A stretch of DNA of 64,000 nucleotides from Cunninghamia lanceolata (lineage: Eukaryota > Streptophyta > Pinopsida > Cupressales > Cupressaceae), in NCBI GenBank assembly GCA_027924645.1, contig BSBN01000845.1, positions 558,001-622,000 of the forward strand. Direction: 5' to 3'. Under the pieces are notes generated by a model. It made no database searches. It was not told where the DNA came from and saw only the letters and a list, made by a program, of their open reading frames with translations. Shown in pieces: positions 7,760 to 19,965 of this stretch. The position numbers and the translations under genes were made by a program. Numbering within the stretch: position 1 is the first letter of the stretch; each line of letters starts with the position of its first letter.

Positions 7760-8789
7760 TAGAGGATATTGGTTCTTCTTCCTTGATGGCAATAAACACC
7801 CATTCACTTCCGGATCTGTTTCCTGTCTCTGATTCATCATCTGTTACTCCTTCATTATCATCTTCTTCATGAACATAGTAACAATTCTTTTGGAACCTTG
7901 ATCTGTTAGGATTTGGCTTTGAAAATCTTTCTGGACATCTTGAGGCAAAATGACCAATCTTATTGCAGTTAAAACACTTAAAAGGCAATTTTCCTTCATA
8001 CTTATCAGATCCTCTTGGCAGTCTCTTTGCAATGAGGGCTTCAAGTTGAGCAGTTTCTACTTCTTCTTCCAGGTCTTTTCTTGCTTTTTCATACCATGAC
8101 AGTTTCCTTGATGAGTTCTCTCGTGGATCAAATCCTTGTTTACCTTTCACAAAGGCACTGGCTTTGAATGCAGATTCAGTTTTGGGGGGATCATCTCCAA
8201 ACTCGGTCATTTCAAAAGTAGCCAGTTTGCCAGCCAATTGGTCTCTTGTGACAGTTGTATGGGCTCTGAATTCATCAATGGCAGTAACCTTGATTTTGTA
8301 AGAGGCAAGAAGGGATCTGAGAATTTTACCAACAATCTCATTTTCATCCAAGACTCCACTAGAATTTCTAATTCCACAAACCAGCTCATTCACTCTTGGC
8401 ATAAAAGTGGTAATATTTTCATCATCTCTCATCTTCAGTTTTTCAAATTTTCCTTTTAGACTCTGTAAACTTGCACATTTAACATACTCGTCTCCTTCAT
8501 GCAAAAGTTCTAGTTTAATCCAGATCTCATAGGCAGTTGGTAGGTCAATAACATTTCAGAGCTCTGAGTCAGTTAATGCACTTAGAAGAGACTCTTTGGT
8601 CCACAGATTGTTTTCAGCATCTGTGATTTCATTTAGGGTTGTCAGACCACCCTGTGGAGGTACATACGCTTTTGTGACCATGGACCAGTACGCCATTCCC
8701 ATACACTACAGGTGACATTTCATGTGACCTTTCCAAAGAGAAAAGTTGGTTCCATCAAACTTCAGACTATCCTTCTTGTATGATGACAT
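7760..8789 (-). pseudogene. Copia gag of element B (5' part, truncated by LTR D)
   Basis: ATG at 8789 (MSSYKK...), reading to the junction at 7760. It has the copia gag fold region, with LLYEGDE-type and FMPRVNELVCGI motifs around residues 95-130, and an intact zinc knuckle CFNCNKIGHFASRC (CX2CX4HX4C). This nucleic-acid-binding protein packages the element RNA. It is closely related to the gag of element C. Two early stops are visible by comparison with C: TGA at 8556-8558 and a TAG in the CHL-CMG segment near 8710, so the frame open from 8504 covers only the rest. Protease, integrase and RT would lie left of LTR D, outside the window. Confidence 0.88.
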
Positions 8790-8832
8790 CCTGGATCTCC
8801 TCAAGCGGTTAAGCTCCTTTTAGAGGAACTTA

Positions 8833-8844
8833 GCTCTGATACCA
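8833..8844 (-). promoter_or_regulatory. Primer-binding site of element B (tRNA-Met type)
   Basis: Minus strand reads TGGTATCAGAGC, two bases after the LTR end at 8847. This is the standard initiator tRNA-Met primer site of plant copia elements. Confidence 0.85.
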
Positions 8845-8846
8845 AT

Positions 8847-10086
8847 TGTTAGACTTAGGGCACACAACTGAGAGGGGGGGTGAATCAGTTGTGTGAAACT
8901 TTCTCAAATTAAACACTTGAATCTTCTTTAGTGATTAGCAGAATATTAATCATGAACCATAATGCATTCAAATCAAAAGCAGAAACATATCAACACATAA
9001 GACACTAAGATTTTGATGTGGAAAACCCGCTTAAGGGAAAAACCACAGGATGATTAACCCAAGAATGTATTCTCTGTTAGAAGAATAGAAAGAACAAATG
9101 GCACATGCCAATTAGGGCTCACTGCCTGAGCACACTGTTCACAAGAGGCTCACTGCCTATAAGAGACACATTGTCTACAAAGAAATAAGTATCACTTTCA
9201 TGAACTGGAGAATAGCATCTTCACCATGCTTGAATCAGTTTCATTTAAGCCCAATACTTCTACTTTGCCTTTTGCACTTCTCCTCGCTACCACACACTCA
9301 TCACCACAAGACACACTACAAAATGACTTCACAATCCCTTATTTATACAAGGCATCGACTTAGGAACAATCATCTAAGTTGGCAAACACCTACAAGAACA
9401 TCCGCAAGACGTGTAATACATTTGGTCAGCCAGTCTCAAGAAGAACACCAATATCCGGTGGTTATTCTTCAAATGCAAACTCTAACTTTAATGCGGACCA
9501 CCAACATGAACTAGACATGATCCAACGATCATCATAACCTTCCCTGAATCACCAAGATTATCCACACTTCATCATCCTACTGGAAATCTTCTCTCCTTCA
9601 TCCAGAGCTTCAAGAACATAGTCTGTCATCACTATCACAAATGAATAGGCTCTTCCGGACCTTCAAACCACGAACCAATCTAGTTGATACTTCACAGGGA
9701 CATCCTCAACACTCCCTCAAATCCACAGAACGGGATAATGAATTTCTAGATCTCACCAGGCCTATCTGTGACACACTGTCACCTCTGAACACTTGCCAGA
9801 ACCAGTTCTACTTGAGCAACCATAACTTCTTTAGATCTTCATGTGGACCTCTAAAAGCTTGACTAGAGCATCTCAAGACTTATATCTACAAACCCTTTAA
9901 ACCGCATCCTCTGATCCTCAACCTATTGAGGACTTTTACCTTTTTGTCATCACTGTTCTTCACTATTCCTAATTGAGACTAATTTTCTCAATATCCTCAG
10001 CACACAACTCATCTAATCCTTCTCATTAATGCAACATGAGTATGTTGACATCAATGACAACACCGGTTAGGCCCATACTTGCAACA
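8847..10086 (-). repeat. 5' LTR of copia element B
   Basis: Minus strand begins TGTTGCAAGTATGGG at 10086 and ends GTCTAACA at 8847 (1,240 bp). It is the same family as the LTRs of element C. A TATA-type box reads TTGTATAAAT on the minus strand at 9341-9350. The conserved GATTCACCCCCCCTCTCAGT stem-loop lies near 8865-8892. Short ORFs at 9200-9514 and 9641-9862 fall inside it and are not genes. Outer flank is GACTT; the matching duplication is not visible because the other end is missing. Confidence 0.88.
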
Positions 10087-12482
10087 GACTTTTGCATGGG
10101 ATATGATGTTTTTAAGAGTATGCTTAGCTAGTGTATTGCTCTTAGGTTTAGTAAGCTCAGGAAATAGGGACCATCCAAGCGGGTTGGATGGGTGCATCTT
10201 TTGTACCTACGTACTAGATACTTCCATCGTATTTTAGACTGCCTACATACCGTGTATCCAAGGTGATGAGTACAAAACATGTCCAATTTCTATACCCTTT
10301 TGTGTTTCATTTTATTACCTTTTTTCCCTTTCCTAAGTCCCTTTGCCATTAATTATTATGAAAAAAAATAATATTTAATATGTTTTTAAAGGATGAAGGA
10401 ATGCTTCCAAAATGTCACATCACTGAGATAATGATATGATTTGATTACCTTGCCACATGAACTGAGCATATTGAAGAGACCGACCATGTGGAAGGCAATC
10501 CTTGAAGATTAGAAAACATGAGGAATGGCAAGGGATAAACTGAAAGTGTTGTGAAACTACTCCTTTCCATTTTTGTATTACTTTTCAAAATTGTTTCTAA
10601 TGTTGTTTTGGGTTTGTGGCATGTGGCCAAACCAAAGACTATTGATATTGAGTTTGTTGGCCATAGGCCATAACAAACCGTAACCTCTTTTAGTTGTAGT
10701 TTATAGTATTCCAAGTATTGAGTACATCTATATATATGATATGATCTAGACTGTAAAAGATAGATATAGAGAAGATAAAGAATAGAAATACATTTTGTGA
10801 CTATAAACTGATAAATAGAACTAGATGTTTGTGGTATTGAGTTAGTGTAATCAACTTCTTTCCACTTGCCTTGTGAACTAGAGGCCCCTTCTTGGAGTAC
10901 TTGGTGAGGTTGTTTTGTGTTTTGGTTAAGTAGGAATTACATTCAATATGATTTGATTTATGTTGAATACATTTATAGTGTGAAGTGCTTATGATTTGAT
11001 TTCTTTTTAAGCTTGAAATGTTTCAATATTCAGCCTATGTAATTGGTTTATTATTGCAGTCAGTATAATCAACTCTTTGTTAAATACAATTTGAAATACA
11101 AGTTCATTTGCCACAGTAGTTCACTCAATATTCAATCATATTTACAATTTCTGTAGAGTACTCTATATTTTGTCCTGTGAACTTCCTATCGCACTACAAC
11201 TTCTTGTCATTCAATTAATTAAGAGTGTTGGATCAGTGTTTTGGATTTAATTCAAGTATGATTATACTAATTGATTTAGGAATAGATCATGAGTTGTTTG
11301 AAGAACAATCTTTAATAAAGTTGAACACTTGTTTTTCATAGAGTGCATCTCACAGTTTCTCAACTTATTGTCTTCAGCCCTTAGGCAAACAGTCCCAATA
11401 CCTTTCATCAGTTTACAATCCCTAGATTGACACACATAGGAATAAACTAAGGAGAAGTCACACTAATTGAATTTAATAAGATTTTCAAAGATCAAAAGTT
11501 TATCTCATTTGTAATCCACAATTTTTCCCAACACACAGGATCAAGGTACATTAAGATGCGGGTGATGATGAATATGTAGTTCTAGTTTTGTTAGTGTTTA
11601 GATTTGCACCTTTTGATGCAACTCAAAATGGAATAGCGTGTATAGTAAGATTGTTCTTCAAATTAGGAGGGGAAGCTCCCTCAGACGAGAAATTTTAAAG
11701 AGACAATACAATTAACCTATCTTTTTGTTTTCTTAAGGCATGAGCAGAAGGCAATTCAATCTCTTCTGCAATCCTAAAGAAGTTTTCTGAGCATTGTAAA
11801 AGAATAACTAATCTAAAATCATACTTTTGATTTCTTTAAGCAAATCCAGAGCTCAAAGAAATCAAAGGAACATTGGCGATCTGATTTGAAGGAAAACACT
11901 TAAGAACAAAGAAGATTTGAAATAAATGTATCAGTATAAAATCATAAACACTTGCTTCAAATCCTTAATAACACAAAGCTTCCACAAAGATAATGCATAT
12001 ATCCATTCTCAAAGTAATAAACTACGCAACATAGTTGAACAATAATATGCGAGCAATAAAAGCTTCAGCGTTTACCATTAAGAAATTAAGTGTGTAGAAT
12101 ACACTTATTTATACCTTAAAACAAAAGGTGCAAGGAAATAAAAGGAAGAGTTAACTCATACTCTCCAACCTAACCCTAATGTTGCACTCAAGCATGCGAG
12201 CTTATTAGCATTTAAAAATATAAAATAAGTCTCATGCAATTCAGTTAATTGAACTTGCATGTTATTGCAATTTGAGTTCCACAAAAAGATATTTTGCATG
12301 ATTTCAAAAACAAATCTTAAAATAAATTTATCTTTGAAAAGAAAAGTCAGTTCTCAAAATAGAAATTGCTTTGGAAATCCCTCCAACTGCCCAAAATAGA
12401 TTTTCCCACAGATACTAAAAAATGGCTAAGTTTAAGAATTGAGATTTCTCTACAATTCATCAACTTTAGCCTCATTTGGTAT
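10087..12482. other. No recognisable gene
   Basis: AT-rich sequence with only short ORFs (for example 10445-10714 minus) that show no domain. A TATA-like GGTATAAATAAG on the minus strand near 12105-12116 could belong to an old LTR downstream of the broken ORF region J, but I found no second copy or TSD to prove it. Confidence 0.5.
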
Positions 12483-13068
12483 AATGATGGAATCAAGGTG
12501 AACAGTCTTCATCTATAGGATAACACTTACATCTTCAATAGTCTTCAACAGATCCATATACTCTTTTTCATCCTTATCAAATTTCACTGTAATATCGGCT
12601 AAAAGGTACATCTTCGTCACATGAGGATCTCCACAAAACCTCTCACGGATCAGTCGCACAAACTCATTCTGTAAGTCATGAACAAGGCAATTTATGCCTT
12701 CATTGGTAAAATACCTACAAGGAATATGCTGGATAAAATCAATAACATACTTCTCAACATTGAGAAGTTTCTCCTTCCACGTAGCGAATGCTGAGGCTAT
12801 GTCCTTTGAGTTGTGAATTAAAAAGGAATATTGATGTGTCCACGAAAAGACTATGCATCTATGCTCTATTGTCATGGGCCTTAAACCAAGAGCCTGTAAT
12901 CTCACCAAAAGCCTACCATAGATAGGTGCCATCTCTGTCATGTACTCCAACATATTCTCAATGCCAAGGAGAATATCCTTAGAACTACCCACTGCTATGG
13001 GATGACCTTGCCCATATTTGAAAATATGGTCTGCATATCGCAGAAGTCTGCATATGAGGTAGACAGTG

Positions 13069-13455
13069 TTGCAAGAAATGCAACATGGAATGAGACCCTT
13101 CCGGCAAATTATAGGCAGCCAACAAAGAAATGGTTGTCAAGTTAAAGCCCAAGTTTATTTAACACTGGCATAGATCCTTGGGCAATGTACAATGACAGTT
13201 AGCAAGAATAATTGTTTGCAGATGAAAGTTATATTGTAATTGTAATCTAAATGAAAATTAGTGTAGTTTATTCATTAAGGGGGAGTGTTAGAAATAATGA
13301 ATAAACTAGAGCACGTGTCTCAGTTGACTAGGCACCTATCTTAGTTGTGTTGTAAGATCCACTACTCTAGGAGTTAGTTTAGGGATCTGTTGAGTTATTT
13401 GTGGATTTGTTAATCTCAACATCCCATTATAAATTGTAATACTCAACTTTGCAAG
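13069..13455 (+). mobile_element. Truncated copia 3' end inserted in J, flanked by TTGCAAG
   Basis: The insert 13076-13448 is flanked by TTGCAAG (13069-13075 and 13449-13455). It contains a polypurine tract AAGGGGGAG (13277-13285) followed directly by TGTTAG, the usual PPT/3' LTR junction of plant copia elements. About 200 bases of internal sequence precede it and about 163 bases of U3/R-like sequence follow. Neither insert end is an LTR terminus (AAATGCAAC... to ...ACTCAACT). Removing the insert and one flank restores the J reading frame. Confidence 0.65.
13277..13285 (+). promoter_or_regulatory. Polypurine tract of the inserted copia fragment
   Basis: AAGGGGGAG immediately before TGTTAG. 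This is where plus-strand DNA synthesis would have been primed in the parent element. Confidence 0.7.
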
Positions 13456-16057
13456 AAAGTCGACACCCCTGACTATGAAGTCCTCAATCCAGTCCTTCGT
13501 ATGTTTACCGTATACCACTAACTAGCTCAACTACCTCTGAACATCAAAAGACTCCATTACCTGTGGCAAAAGAAGTGAAGGTTGCGAAGGTGTATGCAAA
13601 AGCTGAGAGATGTATTGGCACAACTACTTATTTTCTGCTTTGAGGGTAGCCTTGTCCTTTGCATCCTTCAGCACTCTATCTCTCATAGTATCAGTGGCCC
13701 CTTTAAAAAAATTTCATAGTGGCTTGTCAGGTGCTTCTACCCAAGTTAGCCTTGATGATATGAAAATAATCAGGCTCTACATCTACCACCGTCTTATCCT
13801 AAGGAGGAATGGAAGTCTCTACAATCATATCACCCTTTAGAGTCCTTAAAATCCTTGACTATTTCTTAAGCTTCTTAGTTGAGGGCTCCTTGAATGATTT
13901 AGATAAAGTGCTGAAATCCAATTGATATGATGGCCTTTTCTTCTTCTCACCAATCACCACGTGAAGTCAAGTAGGAGTAGCCTTTTTAGGCCTTGACTTT
14001 GGACGGGTCTCTATCTCCACTTCTAGATCAGGCATGTGCTCAACCTCAGGAGGTGAAATATGTGGCTCAATCTTTGGATCTAACTTGAGCTCTGCCTCGT
14101 GCTCTACCTCTAGCTCCACCTTGGTCTCCTCAACTCCTGATGAGTCAAAAGGCATGGAAGTAATATGTATAGGAGACTCGTGTGGCTCAGGTATCTTTGA
14201 TGACAACGTTGAATCCTCCTCATCAAAAGAAGAGGATGAAGAAGAAGAAGAAAATGAAGTAGAAGTAGAAGTGGTAGGTGAACTATATTCTACTAATGAT
14301 AAAGTGACTGCTTCTAATTGCTGCTGAATTAGTGCTCTAGACTGAGTTCTACTCTTTTGGATCACCCTCGGGGACTCTTTCTCAGGAATATCCACTTCCA
14401 TGGCCTTCTCTCCTATCACTTTTGATTTCAATCATGTGATCAAGCAAGAAGAAGAAGAAGGTGGCTCTACTGTAGAAGGCTTGTCCTTGCGGGCTTTGGC
14501 TCTCCTTTCTCTCTGAGTATTGATGAACATCCAATTGCGCTTCACAACTGCTTGTGTCCTATCGGTGATAGAGACTGACTCTTTGATAGACCAATCTATC
14601 TGTGGTAAAGGTTGCTGATCAATTTTCTCCCTAATGAATGTAGGAGAAAGAATGCAATTATCCTCTTGCAAACCTTTAACATCCTCATCAAGAAAAGCAG
14701 GTATTTGCTCCAAAGTGAAGTGACTGAAACTCCATCAACGAACCTTGAACTCATCCTCATAGTTAGCCCAAAAATCCTCAATGGTAGGCATATGAGAAAA
14801 CTTACTACCAACTCTAGACTTCATCACCTCCTTGGGGTCCTATGTGTGCTTTTCCTTGCAGGTCTTGAAACCAAATTTGGATATCTCTTCTCCAATTATC
14901 TTAGCATCGGTGGCTATTTTGCATTTATAAATAACGAGTTGTAAATATAAACCAACTCCATGATTATGCTTGTTGTGTAGAAAAGTGTGAACTTCTAAAC
15001 TCTGACGCGGGAACTCCATGAACATTGCCTTGTCAGAAGGGTACCTTGGGAGCATGTATGCATATGAAGTGAATCCATACACTCAGATGTATGAGAATGT
15101 AGGAAACTATATGAACCAATCCATCCAACCTGAGATCACTGCTCTTGCAACCTCTGAAATGTGCACATGCATTTGATTTTCCAAGCCTCACACTGTATAC
15201 ATCAAGAATGCATCGTTGACTCGACGAAATACTTGAGGGAATTTGAGAACTCTAACTGAGGATAGAGTTTGAATATTATGGTATCCTGTGAAGTATTTTC
15301 AAGATTCAATCTAGCAAAGTTGCGCTACTTCACCACCATGTATCCAAAAATGATACCATCCTAAATTCACGAGTTCGGGGGAACTCTATGATTTTCCAAT
15401 GAATGCAATTACTTATGAGGGTAGACCATTCATAGGTTTCACTTACATTGGCTATATTACTGATGATAAAGAACATCCAGGTTTTAAATCTTCATGCCTC
15501 AAGTTGCCCTATGATGCAGTTGAGTAATGTAATCATGATAGCATATTCATCTTTGAATTCTCCTCTACTTACATTTCTTGGAAGTGTGTTTCTTTTCTCC
15601 TTTAGCCACTTGGATGCTATTTTCTAACATTTATCAAACTGTGTGCTCCATACTCTGTCACAATCTTCAAGGTCGAGGGTGAGTGAATGCTTGAATGGTG
15701 GAATACCAAAGGCAAACTCAATGTCACCTGATTTGAGGCTGGCAATTACTCTTCCATGCACTGCTCTAACTTCCCTTGATTTGGGATCATAATGCTTTAT
15801 GCAAGCAAGCACAAATTTTAGGCATTGAGTGGATATGGGAAAGGGGCCAGTTGAGTTAGCCTAGAGTAAATCAAATTCTTTACCACAACACTGTTAGCTC
15901 TCATCAAGGAGTCCAAGTCAAAACCCTCGGGAGAAACTTGGCACAAATCCGTCTCTTTAACCTTCAAATATTCATGAATGAGTGTCGATTTGGCCTCAAT
16001 AGTGATGGAAGAATATTGCATTGTGATTTTGTGGCTTGGAGAAGTGTTCTTTTTCAT

Positions 16058-16859
16058 TGTCCCACACTAAAAAATACAAAAACGTGCCTCTTTTAGCTCG
16101 CTGTCCCAAAAAATCAGACCTTTTTATTCGCTGTCCCACTCAGAATTTCATGAAAAAAGTGTATAATTTGCCTTGAAAATGTGATAGTTCTGAGTTATTC
16201 CTTCAAAGAATTCTTGGAATCCAGTCTCTAGATGCTCTAAAACAATCAAAATCACTTTCTCTCAAGATGGGCCTGCACAAAAAATGGATGTCATTCCTTG
16301 AAATGTCTTCAAAAACCATCAAAAATCTCCTTCACATGGCTGTGAATGATGATTTTGTCTTTATATGATGCTGAACCTGCATAAAATTTCTTCCAATTTG
16401 TCCTTCTTAATGCTCTTCAAATATATGCTGTTATAGAAAAACCTGCCCTTTCTTGAAGAATTTATGAGTGTTGGTGTTGAAATCTATGTGAACACAAGGG
16501 AATGAACTCCTCAGTATGAGTGTTGCCTTTTAGAACCGTTCTTGAAAGTGATCATTGGTTCAAAACCTTCAGTCTGAGAAATGAATAAAATTATGAATAG
16601 ATGCTTCCTTTATAGAGAAGCATTATTTTTTAGATTTCCAACTTGCTCTTATTTTTATAATGCTTTTTTTTTTGTTTTTGAATCCATGCAATATTTAGTT
16701 TGAGTTCTCAACTTGGAGTTCACCGTTTTATAAATAACATAAAAGAGTATTAAGATGAAGTGCACTCCTATTAAAGAGGTTCAACTATTTGAAGGAGGGC
16801 TTTTTATTTTATTTTGGCATTTTCTACTATAGATAGGCGCCTTTAGGAAGTACGCTTTT
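16058..16859. other. No recognisable gene
   Basis: Upstream flank of region J. A CTTTATAGAGAAGC segment near 16608-16621 contains a weak TATA-like signal for the minus strand, but nothing else supports a promoter. Confidence 0.4.
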
Positions 16860-17400
16860 CCTTTGGCATGCACGCCTCTCAGGCGCACGTGCCAATGGCA
16901 AAGTGGACCATCTCAATGTGTGCCTCCTCTTGCCTTAGGCATTTTTCTTGTTTTGAAAATTCCTTTGTTTGGCACGGGCGGGTTTTGATATGTGTGCCTT
17001 CTCTCTATGTGGTCACTTTGCTTTGGCGAAAATGGAGTTTGAAAAGTGTGCTTCCTCCTATATGCTTTTCTTTCTATGTTTGGTCTTAACGAAAATGCTA
17101 TTTTGATTTTTGCCTTTGAAGACTTTTGCTTTGGCGAAAGAGGATTGTCAAATGTGTGCCTCCTCCTTGTGTCTTGCCTTTGTAATTTTTAATGCTTCAT
17201 TCTGGTGGAGGCGCACTTTTGAAAATGTGCTTCCTCCAAATTACTTTTCCTTTGAAAATTTTCTCTCTTTGACAAAAGAGGAACTTGAAATATGCACTTC
17301 CTCCAAAAGTATGCCTTTGATGTTTTTTGTGAGACCTTTATACCCTTGGCGAAAGCGCTCTTTGAAATGTGCATTTCTGCTTTTTCCTTAGAAATATTTT
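16860..17400. repeat. Degenerate tandem repeat around TTTGGCGAAA...GTGTGCCTCCTCC
   Basis: The pair of motifs TTGGCGAAA(G/A) and GTG(T/C)GC(C/T)TCCTCC alternates roughly every 60-110 bases (for example near 16915, 17020-17060, 17130-17165, 17220-17240, 17290-17310 and 17350). Units are heavily diverged. The ORFs across it are open by chance. It may be part of the 3' flank or LTR of element E. Confidence 0.5.
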
Positions 17401-18332
17401 CAAAATTTTGATTTTTTTGAAATTTTTGAAATTGATTTTTGAGTTGTCAAGTCTCTCCTCTGTGCCTTTCGGCATTCCTTTGCAGTGTTTTGGTCTTCAA
17501 TTTGACACTTTTGATCTCCACTTCCAAACAATCCTTTATATCCTATAGCCAATTTGGCTCTTTGAAATTTCTCTTAATTTGGGCCTTCTTTCGATCTCCT
17601 TTGATATATCTTGTATCTACAGGGTTAGAAAATAATGACAAGGTGACATGGTGCTTGAGAGGTGTGTTTTGGCATCACTTTTGGGGTGTTTGTATGCATA
17701 GACAAAAAAATTTGTATGGGTACAACAGGTTTATAGTGTTGATGTAGGGATGGTTCGGGATGAGTTGGATGATGGTTTAGATGATTGTTTTTGGTTTTTT
17801 GTAATTTTTAAATTTTTGGGGGGTTTTTGGATTTTCTAGTGTTTTTGGTTTTTTGTGGTTTTCTAAATTTTTTTTTGGATTTTGTTGATTTTGTGATGTT
17901 TTTTGGATTTTTTAAATTTTAATTTGTACAAGGAGGGCATACAAGGATCCTCTTTTTTCAGGAATTTGTCTCGGGTGGGGTGATGAAGGGATGGGGGGTT
18001 AATGTTGAATGTTTGTTGATTTGAGCCATGGGATGGAGAGGATATGGATTGATATGGAGTGATGTGATGGATATGAGGACTTATTAGATGGTAGAACTAT
18101 CCACTACACATGGTGCCTAAGACAAGTTTTCACCATGGTACTTATTCAAGGCATCGCCAAAGTGATTTTGACCATTAGATGACTTTATTGCACTCAAGCG
18201 TTTTTTCTTTTTCTTGATTTTTTTTTTTTTTTGTATTTTTGACTTAAGATACTTGATGGGTTAGGCATAAAATTTCTTCAGGTGCAGGATGTTCATTGGT
18301 TCATCTAGAGGCTACCCCTCAGGTCTTGCAAG
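17401..18332. other. Non-coding, T-rich sequence downstream of element E integrase
   Basis: Contains runs of TTTTTGG and TGGATTTT around 17780-17930 and GGATATGGATTGATATGG-like repeats. In the minus-strand sense of E this should hold its 3' UTR and 3' LTR, but I could not match it to sequence upstream of E gag. Confidence 0.4.
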
Positions 18333-18653
18333 CTAGTAGGCTCCTGATCCATAGCTAGCTATGATGACATATGGTCTCAACCAATTAGGCTTGAACTTCC
18401 CTTTCTTGTGACACTCTTGTAGGTTTCTCTTAGTTTCCATAAGGACAAGGTCGCCTATCTCAAACTTGCGGGTCTTGATCTTTTTGTTGTATCTTCTGCG
18501 TAGGTGATTTTGATAGGCCTGGAGATGATTTAGAGCACTTAGATGCTTTTCATCCAACAATTCTAGCTCATTTAGGTGTGCAACTTGATACTCCTCAATA
18601 ATGATATTTTGTAATAAAATTTTAAGAGAAGGGAGCTCAACCTCAATAGGCAA
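18333..18653 (-). pseudogene. Element E integrase C-terminal part
   Basis: Open segment with RRRYNKKIKTRKFEIGDLVL and GKFKPNWLRPYVI, the GPY/F-like C-terminal module of gypsy integrases that helps bind target DNA. It ends SYGSGAY. It follows the catalytic core directly upstream. Confidence 0.8.
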
Positions 18654-18689
18654 AATGGCTTCAGAAAAAAAAAAATACTAAAGAATATG

Positions 18690-19240
18690 GCATGGCTCCT
18701 GTGGGGGTATGAATGCTTGTGTGATAAGCCCATAAGGCGGGGTTAAGCTAGACGTGTCAGTCACGACTAGCTTTATTAACCGTCTTTTTCAGAATGTGTA
18801 AGATGATCTTGTTAGAAGCTTCAGCTTGACCGTTACCTTGAGGGTAATATGGAGTGGAAAAGTGGTGTTGGATGTGGAATTTTTTGCAAAGAGTACAAAC
18901 TTCTTGGTTCTTAAATGGTTTCCCATTGTCGATAATGATGGAAAGGGGAATGGCATAATGGCATATTATGTAGTGGAGGGTGAGTTTTGTGATTTGGATT
19001 CTAGTGGTGTAAGTCAGTGGAATGGCTTCTACCCACTTGGTGAAATATTCGGTAGCTTCGTGATAATGAATTAATGGCCATTAGATGATAGTGGGTGAAT
19101 TTTGCCTACGAGATCGAGCCCCCATTGTGAGAAGGGCTAGGGACTTGTGATTGGTTATAATTCTTGTGATGGTGCATGGATAAGATCACCATGTTGCTAA
19201 CATGGCAGACATTTCTTTACAAACTGATGAAAATATTGTT
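18690..19240 (-). pseudogene. Element E integrase catalytic core (decayed)
   Basis: Hand translation of the minus strand shows QWGLDLVGKIHPLSS, then IIIDNGKPFKNQEV, then NGQAEASNKIIL. These correspond to the D, D and E of the DDE active site that joins cDNA ends to target DNA. A CLPC motif of the upstream zinc-binding region lies near 19200. At least one stop is present. Confidence 0.75.
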
Positions 19241-19620
19241 CCATAGTGGGCCAATAGAGTGTGCCCCACAAATATCTTAATGTACCTCTTGTAAGGCCAC
19301 TTCGGCTTCCCTAGAATCGAGACATCACAAAAGAGTATCATCAAGACTTTTTTGGTAGAGGGTATCACCTATGATGGTGAAACGGGAGGCTCAGCAGATG
19401 GTCTTTCATTGTGCAGATGTTAAGTTGGGTGGGATGATGTTATCATGGAGGTACACATAGGTCTCTTGATACCATGGACATAGGGGACCAACAATGTCAC
19501 ATACTAGCTCAAATTGTGGGGCATCATAAGCCGGCACTGGAATCTCTTCAATTAGGAACTCACATTTTTTCTATCCTTTTTCATGTCAACTAGAGATCCT
19601 ATAGTAGCCATGTCATCTAC

Positions 19621-19962
19621 TTATTTGTTATTCAACCTTGGTATTTTCTCAAAATGGATGTCATGAAAGTAATTCTTTAAATTGTCAACCATTCTTTTAT
19701 AAGGTAGGAGCTTTTTGTCCTTTGTTTTGTATTCATTATTGACTTGTCTAATAACTAGCTGGGAGTCTCCATAAACTGTAAGCCTTTCAATCTTCCACTG
19801 GATGGCCATGTGAAGTCCTATGATAAAGGCCTTGTATTCTGCTACATTGTTTATGCATGGAAATGTTATTTTGTAGGACTTTGGAATAGTGTCTCCTTGA
19901 GGGTTAACAAACAAAATGCATTCCCCCAAGCCACGATGTGTGTAAGAGCTATCAAAATACAT
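19621..19962 (-). pseudogene. Element E second (archaeal-type) RNase H
   Basis: Segment of 113 aa starting MYFDSSYTHRGLG with NNVAEYKAFIIGLHMA, TVYGDSQLVIRQVNNEY and HFEKIPRLNN, typical of the additional RNase H of Tat elements. D (YFDSS), E (VAEYKA) and D (YGDSQL) positions of the catalytic set are visible. It lies between the pol RNase H and integrase. Confidence 0.85.
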
Positions 19963-19965
19963 TTT

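Larger units (their letters stand above)
12483..16057 (-). pseudogene. Unrecognised multi-exon-like or frameshifted ORF region J
   Basis: A series of minus-strand open segments follow one another: 16057-15818 (starts MKKNTSPSHKITMQYSS), 15812-15624, decayed sequence, 15082-14840, 14713-14432, 14431-13967, about 13960-13460, then 12992-12513. They read like one protein of over 900 residues broken by stops and frameshifts. Visible parts are a globular N-terminal half, a Ser-run and Glu-rich acidic middle (13967-14431, with TSTSFSSSSSSSSFDEE), and a helical C-terminal part with KDILLGIENMLEYMTEM. The frame runs cleanly from DFLA to TLSTSYADFCDMQ if the insert at 13076-13448 is removed, which supports a formerly continuous ORF. 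I do not recognise the family. It could be an accessory ORF of a large retrotransposon or a captured host gene. Confidence 0.5.

Noticed and set aside
10445..10714. 89-aa minus-strand ORF as a gene.
   Set aside because: No domain and no supporting signals in a gene-poor stretch.
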